Shown piece by piece: positions 28,108 through 38,176 of a DNA stretch of 64,000 nt. The notes beneath the pieces were generated by a model, which worked only from the letters and a program-made list of their open reading frames with translations, did no database searches and was not told where the DNA came from. Position 1 is the stretch's first letter; each line of letters opens with the position of its first letter. This DNA comes from Bifidobacterium lemurum (GTDB taxonomy: Bacteria > Actinomycetota > Actinomycetes > Actinomycetales > Bifidobacteriaceae). The position numbers and the translations under genes were made by a program. Where the stretch lies: positions 2,480,001-2,544,000 of the forward strand of contig NZ_CP062948.1 in NCBI RefSeq assembly GCF_014898175.1. The letters are read 5' to 3'.

Positions 28108-28806
28108 TTAAGCCCCATACCGCCCAAGATACTCATCGGCCGCGGCCTTGATCTCCTCGGTCACATACGGCTGCCCGTCGTCGGTCATGATGCGCCGTCC
28201 CGCCTCGAAGATCTCACGCACGTTGGCGATGGCGAACACCGGGAATCCGAACTCCTGCTCCACGGCCTTGACCGCCGACAAATCGGAGTCGCGGGTCTTC
28301 TCCATACGGTCCACGGACAGCACCAATCCCACGACCTCGACGTCCGCCTCGGCCTTGAGCTTGGGGATCACCTCGCGCACGGCGGTGCCGGCGGTCATCA
28401 CATCGTCGACGAGCAGCACCTTCATGCCGTCGGCCAGCTGCGTGCCGACCATCATGCCGCCGTCGCCGTGGTCCTTCTTCTCCTTGCGGTCGAAGGTGTA
28501 TCCCACCTCCATGCCGTGCGCGCCGGTCAATGCGATCGCGGTGGAGACTCCCAGCGGAATGCCCTTGTACGCCGGGCCGAACACCGTGTCGATGTCGGCG
28601 GGCAGGTTGCCGGCCTCGATTTCGGCGGCGATCTTCTCGGCGTAGAACGCGCCGAGCGTGGCGATCTTACGGCCGTCGTTGAACGCGCCCGCGTTGATGA
28701 AGTACGGGCTTTGGCGGCCGGACTTCAACGTGAAGTCGCCGAATTTGAGCGCCTGCGATTCGAGCAGGAACCGGGTGAATCGGATGTCAAGCGAATCGGA
28801 CATCAT
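28108..28806 (-). CDS. pyrE: Orotate phosphoribosyltransferase
   Basis: The 232-residue enzyme contains the PRPP-binding motif [17 protein letters not shown] and the orotate-binding N-terminal segment [14 protein letters not shown]. It forms OMP from orotate and PRPP, the fifth step of UMP synthesis. It is the last gene of the pyr run, 101 bases after pyrD, and has its own AAGG-type ribosome binding site. Confidence 0.95.
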   Translation of the reverse strand: MMSDSLDIRFTRFLLESQALKFGDFTLKSGRQSPYFINAGAFNDGRKIATLGAFYAEKIAAEIEAGNLPADIDTVFGPAYKGIPLGVSTAIALTGAHGMEVGYTFDRKEKKDHGDGGMMVGTQLADGMKVLLVDDVMTAGTAVREVIPKLKAEADVEVVGLVLSVDRMEKTRDSDLSAVKAVEQEFGFPVFAIANVREIFEAGRRIMTDDGQPYVTEEIKAAADEYLGRYGA

Positions 28807-28907
28807 GCGTGCCTTTCTGTGGAATATGGGTTGCCTTGGGATGATGCGTGCCGTTGGCGCCCGGCCATGGGCGGACCGTCTTTGCGGGATCGCCGGGCGG
28901 CTTCCCG

Positions 28908-29864
28908 TCAGCGCCAGGTCCGGCCCGCGGCGAGTTTGGCCGCGAGTTCGGGGCGTTCGTCCAACAGGTCGTCGAGTTCGCGGGCCACACGCAATGGCGC
29001 GACCGGATCGAACAGAGCCGCGGCGCCGACCTCGACGGCGTTCGCGCCGGCGTACAGGTATTCGAGCGCCTTCTCGCCGGTGTCGATGCCGCCGATGCCG
29101 ATGATCGGCACCTCGGGAAGGGCGGTGCGCACGCGGTAGACCGCGGCCAGTCCGACGGGCAGCACCGCGGGACCGGAGACGCCGCCGGTGACATGCGCGA
29201 TGACGGGCTCGCCTGTGCGTATGTCGATGCGCATGCCGAGCAGCGTGTTGATCATGCTCAGCGCGTCTGCGCCGGCTTCGACGGCCGCGCGCGCGGGCAC
29301 GGTGATGTCGGTGACGTTCGGCGTGAGCTTGACGATCATCGGCTTGTCGGTCATGGCGCGCAGGCGGGTGATGAGCTTGCCCAACGCCACCGGATCGGTG
29401 CCCACGCTCATGCCGCCGTGGCTCACGTTCGGGCAGCTCACGTTGATCTCCAGCATGTCGGCGGGCGAGTCGGCCAGCTTGGCGACCACTTCGGCGTATT
29501 CGTCGTCGCTATGGCCGGCCACGTTGGCGATGACCATCGCGCCCGCCTCCTTCAGCTGTGGCAGGTCGGTGGCCAGATAATGGTCGATGCCGGGATTCTG
29601 CAGACCCACCGCATTGAGATTGCTGCCGGGCCCTTCCGCGGTGCGCGGGGACGGATTGCCCTCCCACGGCACGGGGGATGCACCCTTGGTGCATACCGCG
29701 CCGAGTTGGCTCACATCGTAGAACCAGCGCACGGCGGCGTATTGGAAGGTGCCGGAGGCGGTGCCGACCGGATTCTTCCACGGCACGCCCGCCACGATGG
29801 TCGGATGCTTCCACTCGTGGTCCTCGTACAGGTTGATGTGCTTGGCTTCGCTCATCTCACTCAC
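28908..29864 (-). CDS. pyrD: Dihydroorotate dehydrogenase, class 1B catalytic subunit
   Basis: The 318-residue flavoprotein has [18 protein letters not shown], the catalytic cysteine in [16 protein letters not shown] sequence ([11 protein letters not shown]) and an FMN phosphate site [21 protein letters not shown]. The catalytic Cys and the adjacent pyrK identify it as the NAD-linked 1B type. It overlaps the pyrK stop by a few bases. Confidence 0.95.
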   Translation of the reverse strand: MSEMSEAKHINLYEDHEWKHPTIVAGVPWKNPVGTASGTFQYAAVRWFYDVSQLGAVCTKGASPVPWEGNPSPRTAEGPGSNLNAVGLQNPGIDHYLATDLPQLKEAGAMVIANVAGHSDDEYAEVVAKLADSPADMLEINVSCPNVSHGGMSVGTDPVALGKLITRLRAMTDKPMIVKLTPNVTDITVPARAAVEAGADALSMINTLLGMRIDIRTGEPVIAHVTGGVSGPAVLPVGLAAVYRVRTALPEVPIIGIGGIDTGEKALEYLYAGANAVEVGAAALFDPVAPLRVARELDDLLDERPELAAKLAAGRTWR

Positions 29865-30699
29865 CCCATCCCAATTGTTCGCGCGTGAACACCGGACCGT
29901 CGGCGCACACTTTGAGCCGTCCGTCCACGGTGTCGACGGTGCACAGCACGCAGGTGCCGAAACCGCAGCCCATGCGCTGCTCCATGCTCAGCTGGCATGC
30001 GAGCGAACGCTTGGCGGCCCATTCGGCGACGGCCTTCATCATCGGCAGCGGGCCGCAGGAGAGGATCACCGTCTCCAATCCGTCCACCGTCAGCCCGCCG
30101 TCCACCGTCAGCCCGCCGTCCGCCTCCAGACGGTCGAGCAATGTGACCACGTTGCCGTGCGCGTTGTCGATGCTGACCGTGCGGTCGGCGTATCGCGCGA
30201 ACACGTCGTCCGCGAAGCGCACGTCGCGGTATCCGACCACGGCGGTGGTGCGCGACCGTTCGTCGGCGGCGAGATGCTGTGCGGCACGCACCAGCGGAGG
30301 CACTCCGAGGCCGCCCGCCACCAGCAGATAGTGCGCGGGGTTTTTCGTTTTGAAGGGATTGCCGAGCGGACCGAGCACGTCGACCGTGTCGCCGGCCTGG
30401 TATCGCGCGAATTCGGCGGTGCCCTCGCCCACCACGGCGAAGATGACGCTCACCTCGTCGCCGTCGATTTCGCTGACGCCGAAGGGACGCGGCATCAGAC
30501 GCATCGGATCCTTGGTATAGAGGTTCACGAACTGCGCCGGCTTCGCATGCGCGGCGATATAGGGATCATGGAAGGCCAGCCGGACGACGCCGGGCGCGAG
30601 CTGTGTGACGTCGGTGATCTCGACGGTGTGGCGTGGCGGAAAATATCCGGCCTGCACGGCCTCGGCCACCACGTCGGCCGTTGGGGTGAAGGTTGCCAT
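29857..30699 (-). CDS. pyrK: Dihydroorotate dehydrogenase electron-transfer subunit
   Basis: ATG 30699 follows AAGGAGAGC; the upstream in-frame extension belongs to pyrF in another frame. The 280-residue protein has the FAD-binding RPFGVSEID, the NAD-binding YLLVAGGLGVPPLVRAAQ and a [2Fe-2S] cysteine set at the C-terminus (CGFGTCVLCTVDTVDGRLKVC). It passes electrons from PyrD to NAD. It carries an in-frame 18-bp tandem duplication that encodes a repeated GGLTVD segment at about residues 195-208. Confidence 0.93.
   Translation of the reverse strand: MATFTPTADVVAEAVQAGYFPPRHTVEITDVTQLAPGVVRLAFHDPYIAAHAKPAQFVNLYTKDPMRLMPRPFGVSEIDGDEVSVIFAVVGEGTAEFARYQAGDTVDVLGPLGNPFKTKNPAHYLLVAGGLGVPPLVRAAQHLAADERSRTTAVVGYRDVRFADDVFARYADRTVSIDNAHGNVVTLLDRLEADGGLTVDGGLTVDGLETVILSCGPLPMMKAVAEWAAKRSLACQLSMEQRMGCGFGTCVLCTVDTVDGRLKVCADGPVFTREQLGWGE
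30081..30116 (+). repeat. Two tandem 18-bp units inside pyrK
   Basis: CGTCCACCGTCAGCCCGC occurs at 30081-30098 and 30099-30116, followed by a partial third copy. In frame, it duplicates six residues of PyrK in a loop between the NAD-binding domain and the iron-sulfur domain. Confidence 0.9.
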
Positions 30700-30745
30700 T
30701 GCTCTCCTTGTGTGGTTGTGCGGAAGATGGGAATGTATCGGTCGT

Positions 30746-31705
30746 CTACAGCACCATGCGCAGGTTGTCGCGCATGTCGATGGCCGCTTCGCGTGCGGTG
30801 GAGGCGACCAGTTCGAGCGCCTCGTCGGCGGACATGGACTCGCGGTACTCCCCCGACTTCTTCCACGCGCCGATGATGCCGCGCGACGAGTTGACGATCG
30901 CGCCGGAGCCGTCACGGTCGAACATGCCGCGCACGTCGGCGGCCGTGCCGCCCTGAGCGCCATAACCCGGCACCAGGAAGAAGGTGTGCGGCATGCGCGC
31001 GCGCAGGGCCGCGCCTTCCTCGGGATGCGTGGCGCCGACCACCGCGCCGACGCGGGAATAGCCGTGGCTTCCGATCGAGTCGGCGCCCCAGCCTTCGACC
31101 AGATCGGCCACATGCTCGTACACCTTCTTGCCGTCGGCCAGATCGAGCATCTGCAGTTCGCTGCTCGACGGGTTGGAGGTGCGCACCAGCACGAACACGT
31201 CCTTGTCGGATGACTTCGCCGCGTCGACGAAGGGGGTGATGCCGTCGGTGCCGAGATACGGGTTGACGGTGACCGCGTCGATGTTCCACGGGTCGTACGA
31301 ACCGTCGCCGGCGGCCACGCCGCTAAGCATATGCGCGTAGGCGGCGGCCGTCGAACCGATGTCGCCGCGCTTGACGTCGGCCAGCACGTACAGGCCCTGC
31401 TGCCTGGCGTATTCGCAGGTCATCGTGTACACGTCGATGCCGGCGGGGCCGAGCGCCTCATACATGGCTATCTGCGGTTTGACGGCCGGCACGATGTCGG
31501 CCACCGCGTCGATGACCGCGCGGTTGAACTCGAAGTAGGCGACGGCGAGCTGGGCGGCGGGCGCCTCCTCGGGAGTCTCCACGGAGTCGCGCACCTCGTC
31601 GGCGAAGCTGGCCACCACCTGCGGGGGCACCAGTGCCTCGGTCGGGTCGAGCCCGACGACGCTGGGATTCTGGGTGGCGTTGATGGCTGCGATCAGACGA
31701 TCCAT
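30746..31705 (-). CDS. pyrF: Orotidine 5'-phosphate decarboxylase, type 2
   Basis: ATG 31705 is preceded by AAAGGACC. The 319-residue protein is the longer actinobacterial/type-2 form. The active-site Lys/Asp network is in VLADVKRGDIGSTAAAYA, and TVNPYLGTDGITPF and FFLVPGYGAQGGTAAD are typical of the subgroup. It decarboxylates OMP to UMP, the last step of the pathway, and lies between pyrC and pyrK. Confidence 0.95.
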   Translation of the reverse strand: MDRLIAAINATQNPSVVGLDPTEALVPPQVVASFADEVRDSVETPEEAPAAQLAVAYFEFNRAVIDAVADIVPAVKPQIAMYEALGPAGIDVYTMTCEYARQQGLYVLADVKRGDIGSTAAAYAHMLSGVAAGDGSYDPWNIDAVTVNPYLGTDGITPFVDAAKSSDKDVFVLVRTSNPSSSELQMLDLADGKKVYEHVADLVEGWGADSIGSHGYSRVGAVVGATHPEEGAALRARMPHTFFLVPGYGAQGGTAADVRGMFDRDGSGAIVNSSRGIIGAWKKSGEYRESMSADEALELVASTAREAAIDMRDNLRMVL

Positions 31706-31761
31706 AGCGGGTCCTTTCTGTGCCGGATCGGCGGTGGCTTGTGGGGCGGGTGAGGTTGTTT

Positions 31762-33243
31762 CTACAGTCGGCTGAACGCCAGCGCGGCGTCGACGATCGT
31801 GGCGAGCGGACGGCCGGTGACCCGCCATCCTCCGAACGGGGTGTTGCGCGCCTGCGAATGGAATCGTTCGGGCTCGACGGTCCATTCGGCGGCGGTGTCG
31901 AGCACGACCAGATTCACATCGCCCGGGTCCGCGACCTGGGTCAGGTCGAGGACGCGTTTGGCGTCCGGTTCGCGTGAAGCGTCGGTTTCCTTGTCGAGCA
32001 GCGCCGTGATATCCGTCGGCGTGTGCCCCATCAGCCGCGCCGGAGCGACCGACATGAGTTCGATCAGCCGCGCGTCGGAGATATGTCCGCCGTCGACCAG
32101 CACCTTGTGGCATACGCCGTACGCGCATTCCAGTCCGATGATGCCGTTGGGCGCCTCGAGGAAGCCGAGCGCCTTCTCATCCAACGTGTGCGGGGCGTGG
32201 TCGGTGGCGAGCAGATCCACGGTGCCGTCCGCCACGGCGGCGATGGTGGCCAGTCGGTCGGCTCTCCCACGCAGCGGCGGATTCATTTTGGCGAGCGTGC
32301 CGTATTCGAGCAGGGCCTCGTCGCACAGGGCGAGGTAGTGCGGCGCGGTCTCGCAGGTGATGGGCAGGCCCTCGGCTTTGGCCGCGCGGATCGCCTCGAA
32401 TGAGATCGCCGTGCTCACATGCTGGAAATGCACGTGCACGCCGGTTTCGCGTGCCTTATCGATGTCTCGCCGCACGATGTTGAGCTCGGTGTCTTCGGGG
32501 ATGCCGGGCACGCCGAGTTTGCGCGAGACGGGGCCGTCGTTCACCGCGCCTGTGTCGTGATGCTCGCAGTGCTCGATGAGATACAGTCCGGTCTCACGCG
32601 TGTTGGCGAACACCTGGTCGATGATCTCGGGGGTGACGGCCGAACCGTCGTCGCTGATCGCGGTGACCGGATGGGCGAGCTGGTCGGCGTCCTTCGCCTC
32701 GTCGTCGACCCCGGGCAGATAGCGCCCCCAACCGTCGGGATCGCTGGCCTCATGGCCGTCGCGTCCTTTGGAGGCGCATACGCACAGGTCGTATTTCACC
32801 GGCAAAGCGACGTCGTGCGCGGCTTCGTAATGCTGCAGGAGGTCGATCACATTGTCGTATCCGGCGTCCAGCACCTCCTTCGCGCCCGGAGCGTTCGGGT
32901 CGGTGATGGTCTCTCCGTCCATCGCGGGCACGGTGTTCGGCATGATGAGCACGTTGGTGTAGCCGCCGGAGGCCGCCGCCGCGCAACCGGAGACCATGGA
33001 CTCCTTGTAGGTCTGTCCGGGGTCGCGGAAGTGCACGTGGGGGTCGGCGAAACCGGGGGCGAGCGTCAGCCCGGTGGCATCGATGTGGATGGGATCCTTC
33101 GACTGCGGGCTTCGCCCTTCGCTCAGGATGACGGAGGGGGTGGTCGGCGATTCAACGAGCAGGTTGGGAGAGGCCTCGACCTTGAGGTCGATGATCTCAT
33201 CGGTGTCCCACACGCTGATGCCATGGAAAACGATTGTGGTCAT
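31762..33243 (-). CDS. pyrC: Dihydroorotase, with in-frame palindromic-repeat insertion
   Basis: ATG 33243 follows GAAAGGAGCC. The 493-residue amidohydrolase has the metal-binding DPHVHFRDPG, a later HVHFQHVSTA, and DLLATDHAPHT. It interconverts carbamoyl-aspartate and dihydroorotate. Residues about 35-54 (TTPSVILSEGRSPQSKDPIH) are encoded by a copy of the dispersed repeat at 33092-33135 and do not look like dihydroorotase sequence. The surrounding N-terminal beta-domain is otherwise as expected, so the repeat seems tolerated. Confidence 0.92.
   Translation of the reverse strand: MTTIVFHGISVWDTDEIIDLKVEASPNLLVESPTTPSVILSEGRSPQSKDPIHIDATGLTLAPGFADPHVHFRDPGQTYKESMVSGCAAAASGGYTNVLIMPNTVPAMDGETITDPNAPGAKEVLDAGYDNVIDLLQHYEAAHDVALPVKYDLCVCASKGRDGHEASDPDGWGRYLPGVDDEAKDADQLAHPVTAISDDGSAVTPEIIDQVFANTRETGLYLIEHCEHHDTGAVNDGPVSRKLGVPGIPEDTELNIVRRDIDKARETGVHVHFQHVSTAISFEAIRAAKAEGLPITCETAPHYLALCDEALLEYGTLAKMNPPLRGRADRLATIAAVADGTVDLLATDHAPHTLDEKALGFLEAPNGIIGLECAYGVCHKVLVDGGHISDARLIELMSVAPARLMGHTPTDITALLDKETDASREPDAKRVLDLTQVADPGDVNLVVLDTAAEWTVEPERFHSQARNTPFGGWRVTGRPLATIVDAALAFSRL
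33092..33135 (-). repeat. Dispersed palindromic repeat inside pyrC
   Basis: The minus strand reads TCATCCTGAGCGAAGGGCG...CCGCAGTCGAAGGATCC, the same core as at 15.5 and 16.5 kb. It is in frame with pyrC and contains no stop. Confidence 0.85.
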
Positions 33244-33346
33244 ATCGGCTCCTTTCGCACGCGGCCCGTAGTCTCCCGTGCCGTCGTTTCGGTCGTCCTG
33301 CCTGCAAGCCGCCCGTCGCGGGACGGGGCTTGGCTTGCGTCCGTCT

Positions 33347-33766
33347 CTAGAGTTTGGCTTCCTCGTCGCAGTAGTCGCAGCGGTATTCCTGCCGCTCGGA
33401 ATGCGCCAGATGGAACATCTGCTTGATGCCACGTTCGGTGGTGGTCACGCAACGCGGGTTCCTGCAGGTGATGACGTCGACGATATGTTCGGGCAGCTGC
33501 GGCTCGCGCTTCTCGATGATCCTGCCGTCGCGCACGAAGCCGACGGTCGCCTGGCGCGCCACCAGACCCAGCACCTCGAGGTCCACGTCGAGCGTGTCCT
33601 CGATTTTGATGATGTCCTTGGTGCCGTGGGTGGGGCTGTCGGCGTTCATGATCAGCGCGAGCCGGGTTTTCGCCGGGTCGATGTGCAGGTAGTGGAGCAC
33701 CTTCAGCGCGGTGCCGGCCGGCACGTGGTCGATGATGATGCCGTTTTGGACGCTGGTGACCTCCAT
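33347..33766 (-). CDS. pyrI: Aspartate carbamoyltransferase regulatory subunit
   Basis: The 139-residue protein has the allosteric N-terminal domain (NGIIIDHVPAGTALKVLHYLH) that binds nucleotides. Its C-terminal zinc domain has four cysteines in CRNPRC...CDYC, which contacts the catalytic subunit. Its ATG overlaps the pyrB stop (TGATG), so the two subunits are co-translated. Presence of PyrI predicts CTP/ATP-regulated ATCase. Confidence 0.95.
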   Translation of the reverse strand: MEVTSVQNGIIIDHVPAGTALKVLHYLHIDPAKTRLALIMNADSPTHGTKDIIKIEDTLDVDLEVLGLVARQATVGFVRDGRIIEKREPQLPEHIVDVITCRNPRCVTTTERGIKQMFHLAHSERQEYRCDYCDEEAKL

Positions 33767-34791
33767 CAGGCCTGCACCTCCTTGTTCGCGAATTCCTCAT
33801 ATCCGGGCAGTTCGTCGCCCACCACCGAGCTTTCGAGCGCCATGCGCATCAGCATGCCGTTTTTGACCTGTTCGAAGTAGGCGGCGCGCGGGTCGTCGTC
33901 CACCTCGACCGCGATCTCGTTGACGCGCGGCAGCGGGTGCAGCACGGCCATGTCGGGCTTGGCGAGGGCCATCTTCTCCTCATCGAGGATGTAGGTGTCG
34001 CGCAGGCGCAGGTAGTCGTCCTCGTTGAAGAAGCGTTCCTTCTGCACGCGCGTCATATACAGCACGTCCAGGTCGCCCATCACGGACGCCAGGTCGCGCA
34101 CCTCCACATAGGAGCAGGATGCCGTGGCGTTGATGCGGTCGAGCACGTATTGCGGCGTGGTCAGCTCGTTGGGGCTGATCAGCACGAAGCGCACGTTGCC
34201 GAAGCGGCACAGCGTCTCGATCAGCGAATGCACGGTGCGGCCGAAGGTCAGGTCGCCGCACAGTCCGACGGTCAGATCGGTGACGCGGCCGAAACGCGAC
34301 TGCAAGGTGGCCAGATCGGCCAGCGTCTGCGTGGGATGCATGTGGCCGCCGTCGCCCGCGTTGATCACCGGCACGCTCGAGGCCTGCGAGGCGACCAGCG
34401 CCGCGCCCTCCTTCGGGTGGCGGATGGCGACCACGTCGACGTAGTTCGAGACGGTTTTCAGCGTGTCGGCGATGGATTCGCCTTTGGTCACGGACGCCAG
34501 CTGCGAGCCGGCGAATCCGATCACCTGGCCGCCGAGGCGCAGCATGGCGGTTTCGAAGCTCAGGCGCGTGCGGGTGCTCGGCTCGTAGAACAGGGTGGCG
34601 ATGACGCGGCCGTCGCAGGTGTGCGCCACCTCGCGGCGGTGGGAATCGATGTATTCCGCTTTGCGCAGCAGGTCGAGGATCTGATCGGTGGACAGGTCGT
34701 CCAGCGTGACGACGCTTTTGCCTTTCATCGGCGTTGGGGAAGATTCACTGACAGCGCCCGCTCCGGCGGATGTCTTGTGCTCAGCAGACAA
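33766..34791 (-). CDS. pyrB: Aspartate carbamoyltransferase catalytic subunit
   Basis: The 341-residue protein starts at TTG 34791, where GAAAGGTGAG gives the best ribosome binding site; a start at MKGKSVVTLDD 22 residues in would be the minimal conserved form. It contains the carbamoyl-phosphate site FYEPSTRTRLSFE and HPTQTLADLATL, and aspartate-site residues in the C-terminal half. It is the first gene of the pyr operon and commits carbon to UMP synthesis. Confidence 0.95.
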   Translation of the reverse strand: MSAEHKTSAGAGAVSESSPTPMKGKSVVTLDDLSTDQILDLLRKAEYIDSHRREVAHTCDGRVIATLFYEPSTRTRLSFETAMLRLGGQVIGFAGSQLASVTKGESIADTLKTVSNYVDVVAIRHPKEGAALVASQASSVPVINAGDGGHMHPTQTLADLATLQSRFGRVTDLTVGLCGDLTFGRTVHSLIETLCRFGNVRFVLISPNELTTPQYVLDRINATASCSYVEVRDLASVMGDLDVLYMTRVQKERFFNEDDYLRLRDTYILDEEKMALAKPDMAVLHPLPRVNEIAVEVDDDPRAAYFEQVKNGMLMRMALESSVVGDELPGYEEFANKEVQA

Positions 34792-34921
34792 CGGCTCACC
34801 TTTCGTGTCGGGAAGGCGGCCACGTGATGTGACCTAATCAAATGTACGCCATTTTCCCGACAGAAGCCGCGATTCGCATGTTCCCACGCCGAACGTGTCG
34901 CCGGTCCATGCGGATCGGCGA

Positions 34922-37900
34922 CTACTCCTCTTCGGTGACGCCGTAGAAAAGACGTTGGGTGATGGCGCGGCACCGCCGCATCACGGAGAGCAGGTCGTTC
35001 TCGAAATGCTGGCCGCGGTTCGCGTCGTAGCCGAGGTAGACGGCGATGCCGCCCAGCGAGTACATGTCGTCCGGCAGGATATCCGCCTGGGCCGCGCGTC
35101 CGCTCCACAGATAGCTGCCGTTGCGCGCCGCCGTGCACAGCCGCCACGCCTTGCGCAGCTGGATCGCGTCGGCCGGCTCGATGAGCTTGCGTCGTTCCAG
35201 CACGTCCAGAGCCTCCAGGGTGCCGTTCACGCGCAGCTCGCGCACATCGCCGGCATGGCGCAGCTGCAGCAGCTGCACGGTCCACTCCACGTCGGACAGA
35301 CCGCCTTTGCCGAGCTTGAGATGGCGGTCGCGGCGAACGCCACGGGGCAGACGCTCCGCCTCCATACGCGCCTTGAGTTTGCGGATGTCCGCCAGTTCGG
35401 TTTCGTTCAGATCGGTGTGCGGGTAGCGCAGCGGATCGGCGATGTTGGTCAGAAAGTCGTGCGCGAGTTCCGCGTCGCCCGCCGCGTGGCGCGCGCGCAG
35501 CAGCGCCTGGTGCTCCCACGTGCTCGCCCACGAACGGTAATACTCCTCGCAGGAGGCGTAGGATCGCACCAACGGGCCGTTCTTGCCTTCGGGCCGCAGG
35601 TCCAGGTCGAGCTCGATCTTCGGCTCCAAGGTGGTGGGCCCCTGCAGGATCGCGCGCAGGTCATCCGTGGTTTTGCGTGCGAAACGGTTCGCCTCGGCGT
35701 CGTCGGCGTCGTTCGGACGGTAGACGATCATGGCGTCGGCGTCGGAGCTGAAATTCACCTCACGCCCGCCGTAACGGCCCATGCCGATCACCGCGATGGC
35801 CGCAGGCGCCCGGTCGAGTCCGAATTCACGGCACTGGTGGCGCATCGACCAGGTCAGGGCCGCGTCGATGATCGCGTCATAGACGTCGGTCATACCGGCC
35901 AGACTTTCGTCGTCGCTCATCACGCCGCTCATCCACGCCAAGCCGATGCGTTCGATCTCATGGCGGCGCATCGCCCGCATGGAGGTCGCGAAATCATTGA
36001 TGTTGTTCGCGTTGCGTTCCAGAGAGGAACGGCACTGCACATCGAGGCTTTCGCGTGTGCGCGCCTTGAGCCGGTCGTCGTCGCCCAGCCAGGTGACCGA
36101 TTCGACCGATTTGTTGAGCGCGTCGCCGAGGAAGCGCGAATTCGACAGCACATGGCACAGCCGCTGCGCCGCCGACGTGGAATCGCGCAGGAAGCCAAGG
36201 TATTCGCTTTCCGTGCCGAAATGCTCCTCCAGTTTGCGCCAGTTGAGCAATCCCATATCGGGATTCTGCCCCTGCCCCAGCCATTCGAGCACGGCGGGCA
36301 GGATGATGCGGTTGATCTTCGCCGCCCGGCTGACCCCGGCGGTGAGCGCGACCACATGTCGCATGGCCGCGTCCGGGTCTCCGAATCCGATGGACGCGAA
36401 CCGCTCCTGTGTGGCCTGCTGGCTCAGTTCGATCTGGTCCTCGTCGAGCTGGGCGTTGATGGGCAGCATGGGGCGGTAGTAGATGTCGAGATGCAGGTGG
36501 CGCACCTCGCGGCGCACCTCGTCATAGCGGTCGACCAGCTCTTCGGGATGCAGCCGGAAGGTGCGGGCGAGCCTGCGCAGCTCCTGATTGCGGTTCAGCT
36601 CGTCGATGTCGATATCGCGTTTGCGCTCCAATCCGCCCAGACTGGCCGCGCCGAGGTCGGGGAACAGGTGGGTGCGTTTGAGCGCCCACATCTGCTGGCG
36701 GTGCTCCATCACCCGTTCGAAACGATAGTCGGCGGCCAGCCGCGCCGCCTGCTTGCGTGAGACGTATCCGCCTTCGGACAAGCGCTGCAACGACTCCAAC
36801 GTGGAGCGGGTGCGCAGGTTCTCGTCGGTGCGTCCGTGCACCAGCTGGAGCATCTGCACGGTGAACTCCACATCGCGCAGGCCGCCCTTGCCGAGTTTGA
36901 TCTCGCGGTCCTTGAGCGCCGCCGGAATCAGATCCTCCACGCGTTTGCGCATCTGCTGGCAGTCGTAGACGAAGTTGGGGCGCTTGGAGGCGGACCATAC
37001 GAACGGGCGGGTCATCGCCATATACGCCTCGCCGAGTTCGGGGTCGCCCGCCACCGGACGGGCTTTGAGCAGCGCCTGGAACTCCCAGTTCTCCGCCCAC
37101 TGCTCGTAATAGCCCTGATGCGAGTCGAGCCTGCGCACCAAAGGCCCGTCCTTGCCTTCGGGCCGCAGTCCCCCATCGATCTGCCAGAGGGTCGGCTCGG
37201 CCACGCCCATGATCACCGATTGGCAGACGCGCTGCAGCACGGTGCCCATTTTGGTGCCGATGCGGGTGAGCGTCTGCCCGTCGACGTTCTGGTCGGCCGG
37301 CTCGACCACGTAGATCAGATCGACGTCGGACACGTAGTTGAGTTCCTGCGCGCCGAGTTTGCCCATGCCGATGATGGTGAAGCGCACATGTTCGCTGCCC
37401 GCCACCTCACGCCGGGCGATGGCCAGCGCCCCTTCGAGCGCCGCGTCGGCCAGATCGGACAGTTCGCGGCTGATGGTCGGCTGGATGGCGCACGGGTCGT
37501 CGGCGACCGCGTCCTGCGCCATGATGGCGGCGAGTTGGCGACGGTAGGTGCCGCGCAACGCTGTCGCGGCCTCGGCCAGATCCTTGGTCGCGACCGGCGC
37601 GGCCGGCTCGTTCGGGTCGGCGCCGACGGCGGTGAGCATATGGGCGCGGCGCTGCGCATGGTTGTACAGGTGGCTGTCGCATCGGTCCACGGATGCCGCT
37701 TCGACCAGTTCGGGACGGAAACGCATGAGTTTGCCGAGCGCGTCGGATACGCCGAGCACCGTGACCAGCCGTTCGAAGGACGCCCGGTCGGGCAGCATGT
37801 CCTCGACCCGTCTGCCTTGGCTTTGCATGGCGTTGATGATGTCGACGATGTTGCGCAGCGCCCCGTCGGGATCGCAGGCCTTCTCCAGCGCCTTGAGCAG

Positions 37901-38029
37901 CAGGCGCAGCCCGTCGTCGGGAACGCCGCCCACGCGCAGGGCGTCGAACAGCGATCGGGCGTCATCGAGGTTCTGCAATCCCGCGCGGATCAGGTCCATG
38001 GCGCGGGGGCTGAAGGTCGTCGGTTCCAT
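34922..38029 (-). CDS. glnE: Glutamine synthetase adenylyltransferase/deadenylylase
   Basis: The 1035-residue bifunctional enzyme has two nucleotidyltransferase domains. The N-terminal deadenylylase has IIGMGKLGAQELNYVSDVDL (about residue 220-240), and the C-terminal adenylylase has VIGMGRYGGREVNFSSDADA (about 745-765). Both G...SDxD metal motifs are intact. It controls glutamine synthetase by AMP addition/removal in response to nitrogen status, which fits the nearby gltBD genes. Length is as usual for the family. Confidence 0.95.
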   Translation of the reverse strand: MEPTTFSPRAMDLIRAGLQNLDDARSLFDALRVGGVPDDGLRLLLKALEKACDPDGALRNIVDIINAMQSQGRRVEDMLPDRASFERLVTVLGVSDALGKLMRFRPELVEAASVDRCDSHLYNHAQRRAHMLTAVGADPNEPAAPVATKDLAEAATALRGTYRRQLAAIMAQDAVADDPCAIQPTISRELSDLADAALEGALAIARREVAGSEHVRFTIIGMGKLGAQELNYVSDVDLIYVVEPADQNVDGQTLTRIGTKMGTVLQRVCQSVIMGVAEPTLWQIDGGLRPEGKDGPLVRRLDSHQGYYEQWAENWEFQALLKARPVAGDPELGEAYMAMTRPFVWSASKRPNFVYDCQQMRKRVEDLIPAALKDREIKLGKGGLRDVEFTVQMLQLVHGRTDENLRTRSTLESLQRLSEGGYVSRKQAARLAADYRFERVMEHRQQMWALKRTHLFPDLGAASLGGLERKRDIDIDELNRNQELRRLARTFRLHPEELVDRYDEVRREVRHLHLDIYYRPMLPINAQLDEDQIELSQQATQERFASIGFGDPDAAMRHVVALTAGVSRAAKINRIILPAVLEWLGQGQNPDMGLLNWRKLEEHFGTESEYLGFLRDSTSAAQRLCHVLSNSRFLGDALNKSVESVTWLGDDDRLKARTRESLDVQCRSSLERNANNINDFATSMRAMRRHEIERIGLAWMSGVMSDDESLAGMTDVYDAIIDAALTWSMRHQCREFGLDRAPAAIAVIGMGRYGGREVNFSSDADAMIVYRPNDADDAEANRFARKTTDDLRAILQGPTTLEPKIELDLDLRPEGKNGPLVRSYASCEEYYRSWASTWEHQALLRARHAAGDAELAHDFLTNIADPLRYPHTDLNETELADIRKLKARMEAERLPRGVRRDRHLKLGKGGLSDVEWTVQLLQLRHAGDVRELRVNGTLEALDVLERRKLIEPADAIQLRKAWRLCTAARNGSYLWSGRAAQADILPDDMYSLGGIAVYLGYDANRGQHFENDLLSVMRRCRAITQRLFYGVTEEE

Positions 38030-38122
38030 GGTTCCTTATGGTAATACACTCGTTTTCGCGTATTCGCCGATCGTCGCGCATACCGGACGCCCTGATATGC
38101 GCGGACATGGATGTCCATATGA

Positions 38123-38157
38123 GTTCGCCCCGATCCCATGCGGGAATCGGGGCGAAC
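38123..38157. terminator. Rho-independent-type hairpin
   Basis: A 12-bp perfect stem, GTTCGCCCCGAT and its complement ATCGGGGCGAAC, extends through CCC/GGG. It lies just downstream of the metF stop (minus strand). Confidence 0.8.
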
Positions 38158-38176
38158 GGTCGCATATGACCGCGGG

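Noticed and set aside
34792..34921. PyrR-type attenuator or leader peptide before pyrB
   Set aside because: No terminator/antiterminator pair or leader ORF could be seen in the 130-base gap.
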